Assembly (NCBI GenBank): GCA_016720565.1
Contig: JADKKJ010000001.1
Span: 372,001-436,000, forward strand
DNA: 64,000 bases
Reading direction: 5' to 3'
Source: Chitinophagaceae bacterium
Lineage (GTDB): Bacteria > Bacteroidota > Bacteroidia > Chitinophagales > Chitinophagaceae
The notes beneath the pieces are model-generated. The model worked only from the letters and a program-made list of their open reading frames with translations, made no database searches and was not told the DNA's origin. Made by a program: the position numbers and the translations under genes. This document shows, piece after piece, positions 49,471-59,800 of the stretch (positions within the stretch are counted from its first letter, which is position 1; every line of letters begins with the position of its first letter).

Positions 49471-50808
49471 GTGAAAAAATTAATACAGACCTTAAAGAAT
49501 ATCTGGAGCATCGAGGAGTTGCGCGACAAGATATTATTCACCCTGATGATGATCGCCATTTACAGGGTGGGTTCACATATCGTTTTGCCGGGTATTGATC
49601 CTAACCAGATGAAGTCGAGTGAGAGCACCGGTATCCTCGGTCTCATCAACGCCTTTTCCGGCGGTGCTTTTAATAATGCTTCCATCTTCGCCCTGGGTAT
49701 CATGCCCTATATCTCTGCTTCCATCTTTATGCAGCTGATGACGGTGCTGGTGCCCCGTTTCCAGAAACTGCAGAAAGAAGGAGAGAGTGGAAGGAAGAAG
49801 ATCAACCAGTATACCCGTTATCTTACTATAGCTGTGACCGTATTGCAGGCTTCCGCTTATGTAACTTACCTGAAAGGCATTCTTGCCCAGGGTGGTATGA
49901 TGAGTGGATTTTCTCCTGCTAATTTCTGGCTTACTACCGTGGTGATCCTGACCGCCGGTACCATGTTCGTAATGTGGATGGGCGAGAAGATCACAGATAA
50001 AGGGTTAGGTAATGGTACTTCCCTGATCATCATGATCGGAATCGTGGCCCGCCTTCCACAGAACTTCCTTCAGGAATTGAGCGCCAAATCCGTTCGTAAT
50101 GGCCAGATCCTGGTATTCATTATAGAGATCGCCATACTTATTGCCATCATCATGGGTTGCGTATTGCTTATCCAGGGTGTTCGTAAGGTACCGGTGAATT
50201 ATGCCAAGCAGATAGTTGGTAACCGCCAGTTCGGTGGTGGTGGCGCCAGGCAGTTCCTTCCGTTGAAGGTAAACAGTGCCGGTGTAATGCCTATCATCTT
50301 CGCACAGGCGATCATCTTTATCCCTACCATTTTCGCGAATTTCAATCCTACAAAGGGCGCTTTCCTTCTCGCGCTGAATGACCACAGCAACCCATGGTAT
50401 ATGCTGATCTATTCAGTGGTAGTGATTGGTTTCACCTTCCTGTACACCGCTTTGATATTTAATCCTAAGCAGATCGCCGATAACCTGAAACAGAACAATG
50501 GTTTCATCCCGGGTGTCAAACCTGGCCAACCAACGGCTGATTATATCGGTCAGATCATGGATAAGATCACGCTTCCTGGCGCTATCCTGCTCGCATTTGT
50601 TGGTATCCTTCCTGGTATCGCCATGAGTATGGGCGTCACCCAGCAGTTCTCTACCTTCTTTGGTGGTACCTCATTGCTGATCATGGTCGGTGTTATCCTC
50701 GATACGCTGCAGCAGATCGAAACACAATTGCTGATGAGGCAATATGATGGTTTGATGAAAAGTGGCCGTATCCAGGGCCGTCAAACAACTTCCGCCGTAC
50801 AGATGTGA
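49471..50808 (+). CDS. secY: Preprotein translocase subunit SecY
   Basis: A 445-residue SecY, core of the Sec channel, with ten predicted membrane helices. Typical segments are IYRVGSHIVLPGID, GALNNASIFALGIMPYISASIFMQL (here FNNASIFALGIMPYISASIFMQLM), IGNGTSLIIMIGI (here GNGTSLIIMIGIVARLP) and FNPKQIADNLKQNNGFIPGVKPGQPTADYI. GTG start at 49471. Followed by a terminator and a heptad array. Confidence 0.97.
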   Translation: MKKLIQTLKNIWSIEELRDKILFTLMMIAIYRVGSHIVLPGIDPNQMKSSESTGILGLINAFSGGAFNNASIFALGIMPYISASIFMQLMTVLVPRFQKLQKEGESGRKKINQYTRYLTIAVTVLQASAYVTYLKGILAQGGMMSGFSPANFWLTTVVILTAGTMFVMWMGEKITDKGLGNGTSLIIMIGIVARLPQNFLQELSAKSVRNGQILVFIIEIAILIAIIMGCVLLIQGVRKVPVNYAKQIVGNRQFGGGGARQFLPLKVNSAGVMPIIFAQAIIFIPTIFANFNPTKGAFLLALNDHSNPWYMLIYSVVVIGFTFLYTALIFNPKQIADNLKQNNGFIPGVKPGQPTADYIGQIMDKITLPGAILLAFVGILPGIAMSMGVTQQFSTFFGGTSLLIMVGVILDTLQQIETQLLMRQYDGLMKSGRIQGRQTTSAVQM

Positions 50809-50826
50809 TGATATCGTAAACTATTT

Positions 50827-50863
50827 AAAGACCCGGTTCATTAGTTGGATCGGGTCTTTTTTT
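50827..50863 (+). terminator. Intrinsic terminator after secY
   Basis: AAAGACCCG (50827-50835) pairs with CGGGTCTTT (50851-50859), followed by T-run to 50863. secY therefore likely ends a transcript before map. Confidence 0.85.
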
Positions 50864-50876
50864 AGTTGAGAGAGAA

Positions 50877-51006
50877 AGGATGAGGGATTAGCGATTAGAG
50901 ATGAGGGATCAGGGATCAGGAATCATTTTATCGACTCTTACTCTCTGATCTCTAAACGCTAATCCCTAATCTCTCATCCCTAAACCCCTAAACACTCAAC
51001 TCTAAA
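50877..51006. repeat. Heptad-word inverted array between secY and map
   Basis: Left words AGGATGA, GGGATTA, GCGATTA, GAGATGA, GGGATCA, GGGATCA, GGAATCA begin at 50877, 50884, 50891, 50898, 50905, 50912 and 50919. Right words CTCTGAT, CTCTAAA, CGCTAAT, CCCTAAT, CTCTCAT, CCCTAAA, CCCCTAAA, CACTCAA, CTCTAAA begin at 50943, 50950, 50957, 50964, 50971, 50978, 50985, 50993 and 51000. The eighth-letter exception is at 50985. The arms are inverted. Confidence 0.85.
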
Positions 51007-51013
51007 CCTTTCT

Positions 51014-51021
51014 TATCTTTG
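51014..51021 (+). promoter_or_regulatory. -7 promoter element of map
   Basis: TATCTTTG, an exact TAnnTTTG match, ending 5 nt before the ATG at 51027. Confidence 0.6.
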
Positions 51022-51026
51022 CAAAT

Positions 51027-51836
51027 ATGATCCTAAAAACAAACGAACAGGTAGAACAAATGCGGAAAAGCGCTTTGCTGGTCAGTACAACACTGGCGCA
51101 GATCGCAGGTATGCTTAAGCCTGGGATCACCACTATATCACTCGACAAGGTGATCGGTGAGTTTATCAGGGATCATAAAGCCATTCCCTCTTTTCTTAAT
51201 TACCATGGCTATCCATTCAATTCCTGTATATCTGTGAATGATGTGGTGGTGCATGGATTTCCGGGAAAATATGAACTGAAACCTGGCGATATCATCAGTA
51301 TTGACATTGGAGTAATACTCGATGGTTGGCATGGCGATCATGCGTATACCTTTGCTATTGGCGACCCTGGCCCTGAAGTAATGCAACTAATACAGGTTAC
51401 CAAAGAATCACTTTATAAAGGAATAGAAAAAGCGGTGGTCGGTAACCGTATTGGAGATATCGCCTTTGCCATACAGGATCACACGGAGAAAAAATATGGC
51501 TATGGCGTGGTTCGGGAACTGGTAGGCCATGGCCTGGGGAAAAACCTCCATGAAGATCCCCAGGTGCCGAATTATGGAAAAAGAGGTACGGGGCCAAAAC
51601 TCAAAGACGGACTTGTACTCGCCATTGAACCCATGATCAATATGGGAACCAAGGATGTATTTACAGAAGCCGATGGATGGACCATACGAACCAAAGATGG
51701 TAAACCATCTGTGCATTTTGAACACGATGTATGCGTGCGAAAATCAAAAGCCGATATACTGTCTGATTATTCTATCATTGAAAAAGTAGAAAAAAAGAAT
51801 TCCCATCTTTATACCGCAGAAAAAGCAATGGCCTGA
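51027..51836 (+). CDS. map: Methionine aminopeptidase, type I
   Basis: A 269-residue type I MetAP that removes the N-terminal Met from nascent proteins. Motifs: FLNYHGYPFNSCISVNDVVVHGFPG, GDIISIDIGVILDGWHGDHAYTF with two metal-binding Asp residues, LVGHGLGKNLHEDPQVPNYG (His), GLVLAIEPMINMG (Glu) and VHFEHDVCV (Glu). Has its own promoter. In Bacteroidota map is usually followed by infA, rpmJ, rpsM, rpsK, rpsD, rpoA and rplQ; here a flavoprotein follows instead. Confidence 0.96.
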   Translation: MILKTNEQVEQMRKSALLVSTTLAQIAGMLKPGITTISLDKVIGEFIRDHKAIPSFLNYHGYPFNSCISVNDVVVHGFPGKYELKPGDIISIDIGVILDGWHGDHAYTFAIGDPGPEVMQLIQVTKESLYKGIEKAVVGNRIGDIAFAIQDHTEKKYGYGVVRELVGHGLGKNLHEDPQVPNYGKRGTGPKLKDGLVLAIEPMINMGTKDVFTEADGWTIRTKDGKPSVHFEHDVCVRKSKADILSDYSIIEKVEKKNSHLYTAEKAMA

Positions 51837-51860
51837 CCATTTCTTAAAATCAATTGAACC

Positions 51861-53075
51861 ATGTCCAGGCTGATCGTTATAGGCGGAGGAGCAGCCGGAT
51901 TTTTCCTGGCAGTAAACGCGGCAAGGATGCATCCGGGCCTGCAGGTCACGATACTGGAGAAGACCAGTAAACTGCTTTCAAAAGTAAAGGTCAGCGGCGG
52001 TGGAAGATGCAACCTTACCCACCAGTGCGATGATATCAGCACTATGAGTAAATGCTATCCGCGGGGACAGCATTTTGTAAAGAAAACCTTTCACCAGTTT
52101 TTTACTTCAGGCACCATCGATTGGTTCGAGGAAAGAGGGGTGAAGCTGAAAACGGAAAATGATGGACGAATGTTCCCTTCAACAGATTCATCACAAACCA
52201 TTATCGATTGCCTTCTCAGGGAAGCGTCAAAATATGAGGTGGGTGTTCGAATGAATGCAGAAGTAACCGGAATAATGCATCATGAAGCCGGCTTCAGCCT
52301 TCAGCTTAAAGATGGCAGCCAACTGGACTGCGACAAGCTTGCAATCGCCTGCGGGGGATATCCCAGATCAGATATGTTTGCCTGGTTGAAAAAAACAGGC
52401 CATAGTATTGAGGAACCCTCTCCTTCACTTTTCACTTTTAATTTACCCGGCCATTCCATCACTAAGCTGATGGGCCTCAGTGTAGAAAATGCTACCGTTA
52501 AGATACAGGGAAGCAAATTGCAGGAACAGGGACCTGTGCTGATCACCCATTGGGGATTGAGTGGCCCTTCCATTTTAAGATTAAGCGCCTGGGGTGCCCG
52601 TGAACTGAAAGAAAAGAACTGGAACTTCAGTATACGCATAAATTGGATCAGCAGAACCGAACAGGGCCTGCTTGAAGAACTGGAAATGAAGAGAAGGGTA
52701 AATGCCTCCAGGAAAGTATCTGCTAAAAATGAATTGGGCATTCCACAAAGATTATGGGATTACATGGTTTCAGAAGCAGGTATAAAAGAAGATACCCGTT
52801 GGGCCGACTTGCCAGCCGCCGCCAGGAACAAACTAATACAGCTTATTTGCCAGTACCCTTTTGACATTAAAGGAAAGACCACATTCAAGGAAGAATTTGT
52901 AACAGCAGGTGGTGTAAAGCTTTCAGAGGTGGATCCCCAAACCATGATGAGCAGGAAGATCCCTGGATTGTTTTTTGCAGGTGAAGTGCTTGATGTGGAT
53001 GGTATAACGGGCGGATATAATTTTCAACATGCATGGACCAGTGGCTTTATCGCCGCAAAGCATGTTATGGCTTAG
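51861..53075 (+). CDS. FAD-dependent oxidoreductase of the BaiN/HI0933 family
   Basis: A 404-residue flavoprotein with an N-terminal FAD-binding GGGAAGFFLAVNAA, the KVSGGGRCNLTHQ motif, and a C-terminal GGVKLSEVDPQTMMSRKIPGLFFAGEVLDVDGITGGYNFQHAWTSGFIAAKHV. These are typical of YhiN/HI0933-like proteins. No substrate is established for most of the family. It sits 24 nt after map, possibly cotranscribed, and overlaps the convergent histidine kinase by 11 nt. Confidence 0.88.
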   Translation: MSRLIVIGGGAAGFFLAVNAARMHPGLQVTILEKTSKLLSKVKVSGGGRCNLTHQCDDISTMSKCYPRGQHFVKKTFHQFFTSGTIDWFEERGVKLKTENDGRMFPSTDSSQTIIDCLLREASKYEVGVRMNAEVTGIMHHEAGFSLQLKDGSQLDCDKLAIACGGYPRSDMFAWLKKTGHSIEEPSPSLFTFNLPGHSITKLMGLSVENATVKIQGSKLQEQGPVLITHWGLSGPSILRLSAWGARELKEKNWNFSIRINWISRTEQGLLEELEMKRRVNASRKVSAKNELGIPQRLWDYMVSEAGIKEDTRWADLPAAARNKLIQLICQYPFDIKGKTTFKEEFVTAGGVKLSEVDPQTMMSRKIPGLFFAGEVLDVDGITGGYNFQHAWTSGFIAAKHVMA

Positions 53076-56000
53076 TGAATGAAAGCAGTATGCTCACTTC
53101 GGTCCCTTTTCCTTTCTCGCTCTGTATCTGCAATTCACCCTTCATCATTTTCAACAGGTCTTTAATGATAAGGTATCCCAATCCGTTCCCTTTTCTTTTA
53201 TCAACGTTCACAGAAGAGATGATGAAATCATCGGAACGAACATGCAGGATCTGTTCAGGGCTCATTCCGGTTCCTTCATCTTTTACAGTGATGACCAGCT
53301 TTTGGTCGACTTCACGGCATTGAACGCGTATACTTCCCTTATCAGAGAAATTGATAGCGTTGCTTACCAGGTTATAGACCACGATCTTCAATGGTTCAAA
53401 GAATTCTACGATACGAAGGTCAGGAGAGACCTCATTCAGTAATTTGGTATCCTTATGCCTGGCCATAGAATTTAATACACCAAATACCTGCTGAACCAGG
53501 TCGTAGAGACTGAATTGCTCTTTACCCAGCCGGCGATTCTCATTCTGGTATTTTATCCAGTTAAGGATATTGGTAGAAAGCAACTGCAGTTCCTGTGAAG
53601 TGGTGGTGATCTCGGAGATCGTTTCCTGTTGCAGGTCTTCCGACATCTGGCTTCTTTTTTCCATCAGGTTTTTTCCGGCAGAATTCAGGAATTTAAGGGG
53701 AGTAATGATATCATGACTGATAATGGAGATCAGCCTTGTTTTAATACTGTCGTTTTTTTCCAGGGTCTCGTTTTTCTTTAATAATTCATTGGTCTTATCC
53801 GCCACCAGGGTTTCAAGCCTTAACTGGTTTGATTTAAGTCTCCTGGTGCGGTAATTCACATAAAAAAGTAGCAAGGCGAAAATGCTGATGAACATCAACA
53901 GGTAGAACCACCAGGTCTGGTACCAGGGGGTGGGTATGGTAAAACTGATCGATTTATAGGAATAGTTGTTAAGTCCGAATCCATTGAGTTTCCGGATCCT
54001 TAATGTATAATTACCTGGCGGGAGGTTATTGAAACGGATCACCGCATCATTATCGGAATTTAAAGGAGTCCAGTGAAGTGTATCATTTAACTGGTAATCG
54101 AGGTAGATATTTTCTTTACCACACCAGGCAGGGAAAGCGAGACTGATCGCAAGGTCGCGGGCTTTTTCATGTAGTGTAAAATCACTTCCATTTTCCAGAG
54201 CAGGTTGGGCAATGCCATCGGCGGTAATGTCCTCCAGGTAAATATCTCCTTCGGGAAGTATTGGTTGAGCCATGCTTGGTTTAACCCAGAGCAATCCATC
54301 CATAGTAGGAAAAGATATGGTACTGTCTGGCAATTGAAGCGCACAGGGTGCGCAACCGCCATTCATTTCAGTGATATCCATACCATCATTTTTCCCATAA
54401 TAATGGTAATAGATCACACGTTGTTTTTTTTCATAGGCGTTGACCATTTCATCAATACTTGCTTTGAATAACCCCCTGTTGGTGCTTATCCAGCAAAACC
54501 CGTTCGCATCGGGTTGAAAACAGTGGGAATATAACAGGTAATTTCTTTTATCAAGTGGCAGGCTGCGCAGATCACCGTTCTTCCAGACAAAGATCCCCTT
54601 GCCGTAAGTTCCGAAGAATACGTACTCCTTGTATTTCCAAAGCGTACGTACACAGTAGCCAACTGAACGGAGAACTGTATCGGCTTTTGCAGTACGAAGA
54701 TTAAACTGGATAATTCCGGAGCAGGTGGCCATCAGAATAACATCCGGCTTTATTTCAAGGAAACTATAACTTTCATTGTTATAAGAAACCTCCGGATATC
54801 GGTAAATATATTTTATGCTGTCGCCGGAGAGTTTCCCGATCCCAAACTCGGTGGTAATGGCATACTCTCCATTTTGCAATCGGGCGACAATTATTTCCGC
54901 GCCTAATACTTTTCGAAGGCAGGTGGTTGTACCGTTGCGCCGATCATACCGGAACAGGCAGTTTTGATTTACAACCGGATCAAATTGAGTATACCAGATC
55001 AGTGAATCGCCGGTAGCGGAGGTCTTGAAATTGAATTTTCCTTTTATGGGGATGGCTATACCCTTCATATTCCCGGATCCTATAATGGTTCCCTGGTTGG
55101 TCAGTACATTTCCATTGGATAAAGCGATCTGTGAATAATAGGCATTTCTTTCATTTGCTTTCGCATTGGCGGGCTTCATCGGCGATAACTTATTCCTGGT
55201 AAGTACAACAATTCCCTTGGAGTCGGTGCCTATAAAAATGATACCCTTGTTTCTGCTGTATTGCACGGAAAAAATAAAAGTGTCGGTAGGAATTTCATCG
55301 CAAAGCGGGATGGCGACTATTTTGCCATTGATAAGTTCCAGGACCCAGGAACGGCCTGCTTTTATCAATATTGGTTCTTCCATGCCATTGGTCCAGAAGA
55401 GCCGGCATTCTTTAGAAAGCTCATTAAAAATGGTTCCATCCTCATTGTATATCAGAACAGGGATATGCTTTTTGTCTTTTCCGGGTATTTCTGATAGCCT
55501 GCCTTCTGGATCCACCAAAAATGTTCGCCCCTTTTTAATGAAACCATATCGAACTCGGGTAGTGTCTGCGCAACGGACAAGATCAGGCATACCTGTACGG
55601 AAGTAATACAAGACCTGGTTGTGTATAAAATAACAATCCTGGTCGCTTAGCGGAATGGCCAGGTCGAAGATCAGGGCTGTAGGGATGGTGCCTTTAAAGG
55701 GTGCCGGATCCCTGTACATAGATTCAGAAATGTTTACGGCAAAAGTATTATTGAAATAACCCCGTTCCTTTTTTTTCAGGTTGCCATAGAATAGCAATTG
55801 ATTTTTTTCAACATAAAAAAGGTTTCCATATTGATCGGCTGTAATGATCTTGCCGGCATTGTTCTTCACCATAAATGACATTCTCTCGGAAGCGATGAAG
55901 GAAGTATTGGCGATCGTGAAATTTTTGAAGTCAATGCCATTGAACCGGGAGATCCCGGCTTCTGTGGCGATCCATAAAAATCCGGTTTTTTCATCCCATT

Positions 56001-56133
56001 GCATTCCTTTGATGCCATTGGCGGGTAATCCGTTTTCCGTGGTATAGGCATTACGGTGATAGGCAGCTGGCAGTTGGGCCTGCAGCAGTTGGTAAAAGAA
56101 TAAAACAGCTATTAACAGAACAGGGCGCTTCAT
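53065..56133 (-). CDS. Membrane sensor histidine kinase with propeller sensor
   Basis: 1022 residues: signal peptide (1-19), periplasmic propeller repeats (about 20-620, e.g. GFLWIATEAGISRFNGIDF, FCWISTNRGLFKASID), a Y_Y_Y-like beta-sandwich (about 640-730), one membrane helix (about 741-760), then a kinase core. His807 is in the H-box IISHDIITPLKF. The ATPase shows N box NLVSNAINFS, G1 DEGTGM and G2 GNGLGYLI. It likely senses an extracytoplasmic signal and phosphorylates the NarL-type regulator encoded next to it. Third gene of an operon with a surface adhesin and this regulator. Confidence 0.93.
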   Translation of the reverse strand: MKRPVLLIAVLFFYQLLQAQLPAAYHRNAYTTENGLPANGIKGMQWDEKTGFLWIATEAGISRFNGIDFKNFTIANTSFIASERMSFMVKNNAGKIITADQYGNLFYVEKNQLLFYGNLKKKERGYFNNTFAVNISESMYRDPAPFKGTIPTALIFDLAIPLSDQDCYFIHNQVLYYFRTGMPDLVRCADTTRVRYGFIKKGRTFLVDPEGRLSEIPGKDKKHIPVLIYNEDGTIFNELSKECRLFWTNGMEEPILIKAGRSWVLELINGKIVAIPLCDEIPTDTFIFSVQYSRNKGIIFIGTDSKGIVVLTRNKLSPMKPANAKANERNAYYSQIALSNGNVLTNQGTIIGSGNMKGIAIPIKGKFNFKTSATGDSLIWYTQFDPVVNQNCLFRYDRRNGTTTCLRKVLGAEIIVARLQNGEYAITTEFGIGKLSGDSIKYIYRYPEVSYNNESYSFLEIKPDVILMATCSGIIQFNLRTAKADTVLRSVGYCVRTLWKYKEYVFFGTYGKGIFVWKNGDLRSLPLDKRNYLLYSHCFQPDANGFCWISTNRGLFKASIDEMVNAYEKKQRVIYYHYYGKNDGMDITEMNGGCAPCALQLPDSTISFPTMDGLLWVKPSMAQPILPEGDIYLEDITADGIAQPALENGSDFTLHEKARDLAISLAFPAWCGKENIYLDYQLNDTLHWTPLNSDNDAVIRFNNLPPGNYTLRIRKLNGFGLNNYSYKSISFTIPTPWYQTWWFYLLMFISIFALLLFYVNYRTRRLKSNQLRLETLVADKTNELLKKNETLEKNDSIKTRLISIISHDIITPLKFLNSAGKNLMEKRSQMSEDLQQETISEITTTSQELQLLSTNILNWIKYQNENRRLGKEQFSLYDLVQQVFGVLNSMARHKDTKLLNEVSPDLRIVEFFEPLKIVVYNLVSNAINFSDKGSIRVQCREVDQKLVITVKDEGTGMSPEQILHVRSDDFIISSVNVDKRKGNGLGYLIIKDLLKMMKGELQIQSEKGKGTEVSILLSFTKP

Positions 56134-56162
56134 GATCTTGCCCTTAAGTTACATGATACTCT

Positions 56163-56813
56163 TCAGAAATTCACATTATAGAGGGTGGCCAGTTCGATCA
56201 GTTCCTTGATGTTTACCGCGCTGGTCTTTTCAAATATGCGGGTCTTCATTGTAGACACGGTATTCATCTTAAGGTTGAGGCTTTCTGCAATGTCTTTTGT
56301 ACCCAGGCCTTTAAGCAAATAATGAAGGATCTCCAGTTCCCTTGGGGCAAGGCTGGTAAATGGATTATCTGAATGGGCTATACCACTGGGGCGCATCGGC
56401 GGGTTTTCGTTCTTCAGGAAACTATTCAGTGACTTCAGGATCTCTTCTTCGCCGCTGGTCTTTGAAATATAATATTTAATACCATACTGTTTCAGGGCTT
56501 CGCCATAGATCTCGGCCGGCTGCATCGAAAATACAAGGATATTAAGATCAGGGTATACCCTGCAGATATTTGGGATCACCTCCAGGGTACTGCCATCTGA
56601 AAGAATGATGTCCAGGATAAGATGCGTATATTTTTTCCGTATCAGTTCCTTCATCAGTTCATTGCAATTCCCCACTTCCTGGATATCCGAATAGCCAAGG
56701 TCGACCTGCAGGTAAAGTTTAAGTCCTTTCCGGATCATGCTGTGATCATCGGCAATGAGAATCCTTGGCGTAATGGTCAATGGGGATAATAAGGTGTTTT
56801 GTGTGGCTTCCAT
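56163..56813 (-). CDS. NarL/LuxR-family response regulator
   Basis: 216 residues. Receiver domain (about 15-130) with acidic pair Asp22/Asp23 (ADDHSMIRKGL) and phospho-acceptor Asp68 (LILDIILSDG). C-terminal LuxR-type HTH (about 150-216): FTSLAPRELEILHYLLKGLGTKDIAESLNLKMNTVSTMKTRIFEKTSA. It is encoded 6 nt after the adhesin and 29 nt before the kinase, all in the same orientation, so they form an operon. Target promoters are not identifiable from sequence. Confidence 0.93.
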   Translation of the reverse strand: MEATQNTLLSPLTITPRILIADDHSMIRKGLKLYLQVDLGYSDIQEVGNCNELMKELIRKKYTHLILDIILSDGSTLEVIPNICRVYPDLNILVFSMQPAEIYGEALKQYGIKYYISKTSGEEEILKSLNSFLKNENPPMRPSGIAHSDNPFTSLAPRELEILHYLLKGLGTKDIAESLNLKMNTVSTMKTRIFEKTSAVNIKELIELATLYNVNF

Positions 56814-56819
56814 TTTATT

Positions 56820-59800
56820 TTATTGAAGAACGGTGATCGTTCCTTTAAGCACCTGGTTCTTGTCGGAAGTAAGCTGCAACATGTATATATAGGTTCCCGG
56901 TTGCAAAATTCCTTTAAAATATCCATTCCAGGGATGATTATAATAATCACGGGTTTGGTAAACTATCTGACCCCAGCGATTGAAAATATACATGATCGCC
57001 TCCGGGTAAAGGGCCAGTCCGGGTATCCTCCAGGTGTCATTTTTTCCGTCCTTATTTGGCGTAAAGGCAGTTGGGATGTATAATTTGGAAACGGGGTTTA
57101 CGATCATATCATCACTAGCCCTGCAGAAATTGACCTTATCCATGGCAGTAATGGTATAGGTGGTCATTACATCTGGATTGGCCACTGGATTAAGCAGAGT
57201 GGTAGAGCTAAGGAAAGTGGCCGGGGTCCAGTTAAAGGAATAGTTGCCCGGGTTGGTAATGGTAGCGTCCAACGTGGTGGAGGTTCCCAGGCTGATCATT
57301 TTATCGGGGCCTGCGCTTAAGGCAGGAAGCGGGTTTATGATTATACTGGTGGAAGCCTGCGCGGATCCACAGCCAAAAGCATCAACGATCGTTAATTTTA
57401 CGGAATAGCTGCCTGCATTGTTATAGGTATGCGGTAAAGGTGGAGCAGCATTGCCTGTTCCGTTTCCAAAATCCCATCTCCAGATGCTTACACCGGTAGT
57501 TGTTGAATTAAATTGTACCGGTCTTTTGGCGCAGAGCGTATCATTCACAAAACTAAGGTCAGGCGCAGCAGGATTGGAATGTATGATCGGAACGATATAC
57601 TGTATTGTATCAGGATTACAGCCGGTGGTAAATGTAGCCACATGTTTTACCAGCAGGTTTGAACCGGGAGCCGGATAACTATGCGGTGCGGCATTCGTAG
57701 TAGTTGAACTGAATGTTTGGCCTCCACCAAAATCCCAATACCAGGTGGTGGGGTTTCCGGGATTGACTGCAATGGAAGAAGTAAATAAGAGAGTACTGTC
57801 GACACAGGGTTTCCCTGTTACATTTAAGGCCAGTACGGGACCTGTGCCATTAATAATGTTCACTGTTTTGGTGGTGTCACCGATACATCCGTTATCTGCA
57901 TATACCCGGTACCTGACCGGATGGGCGCCAGTAGTAAGATATCTTTTTTTGCCGTTCACAGTATTTTGTGTGCTGGCATCATCAAAATCCCAGAGGTAAC
58001 CCGTATAATTAAAAAGACCATTCACGGTTCCTGTAGTACCGGTAAATCTTACTGTATCTGATAGACAGAGCTGATTGCCAATTGCAAAATCCGCGGGTGG
58101 CCCGGGCTTCACTAATACAAACAGATCAGTATTCTCTGTTTGATTGCAATTTTGTATCACTGAAGCAGCATAGGAGATCGGTATCTTATATAGGCCTGGG
58201 CTGGCAAAACTGAAATCCTGTGGCAATGTATAAACATAATAAGTGCGCCCGTTTATGCTTTCAGTGTTTACGATCACTGGAGCATTGTCTACTACATCTG
58301 CACCCGGACTGATACCTGGCACCTGGCTGAATTTCCAGGTAATGGAGGTTGCATTATAGGCCAGTTTTGCAAATAATCGAACGGGCGTATTAGGACAGGT
58401 AAATGTATCAACCTTACCATTACTGTTAAGTGTATTCTTTATTTTAATATATGAATTGAGGTTATTGATATTGGTGCCAATATTGTACCCATAGCTTTCA
58501 AAATAACCAAGACCGTAAAGTGTACCATTCAGTGTGGAATCACAGGTAACACGGTGTTGTGCAGCTACCCCTAATATACGGGCCACTGCTACCGAGTAGG
58601 CAGGATTTTTTGGATGGGGGATGATGTTGGCCGGATCAAATGGATTTCCGTCAATCCTGAGAGAAGGGATACCAGCAGTAGGAACAATGATGTTTAGATA
58701 ATTATAATCAATGAAACTGTTTCGGGTGGCATAGAACAGGACATCTTTTTTTCCCTGCTCCAATGGACTGAGATAAAACATTTCCGGGTCGCCATAGGCA
58801 AACTGGCTGGCCAGGTAACAGCGGTTACCACCGGGTGTGTATTGCGCCACCAGGATCGGTTTATCAGATTCTATGAAATCACCACCCGTGCTATCCAGGA
58901 TCTCATAAAAAAAATTTTGTTGCAACCCGCCTAATACCACGCCATTTCTTTTTACGATGGTTGTGGGATCTGCGACCGCAATACGGTAAAAATTCTTGAA
59001 CGGATCATTTATGTCGGTATTGGTATTATTCAGCATGTGGTAGGTAAGGTATTTTGTACCCCAGGCCTGTGTGGGGAATACCTGCTGCTGCATATTTTCA
59101 CCACCGTCATTTTTACAAAGACGAATACCACTGCTTCCGGAGAACATGGCAAGGGGATGGCAGTTACCATCGGCGCCGGGAACAGAGACCACTTTGGATC
59201 CCGTCATGTCTTTACTGGCCTGCCATGCCTGATTGCCCGCACCGAGTTTTCCCATTACACTGTAGATCTCTCCTTTATTTAGGTTAACTGTGTAGGTCTG
59301 TGCAGGCAACCATCCATTTCTGGTGGTATCGGAAGGAGTGATTTCTAATCTTGTATTATCCTCTGATGCGATCACATAAAACCAGGAATACCAGTCAGGG
59401 CCATTTTGAGTGGTTCCTATTGGAGGATTTGGGGGACTGGAACCCGATTGAGCCTGGGAATAGTTTAGTGAATAATAGGTGTACCCATAGGTCTCGACAG
59501 GCATCAGCATGGTAGCAGCAGAGATCATGGTATTAAACACATGGGCATAGACAACAATTGGTGTATCGCTTACAATATGTATGGCTTTATTCAGCAGGCC
59601 CTCATTAAATATCCTTGGATCATCAGCGCCTGTTTTTGGAATAATGACAGAGGCATCCACCGTATTTGCAGGGATATTCACGGTACGTGTCCAGGTAGTG
59701 TTTGAAATAGAAACAGTAACCGTTGCAGGGGCAGAAGCACTGAGATAAAGCACCTGTTCCTGGCTATTCAGTGGAGGTTCAGAAGTGAAATTCCAGGCAT

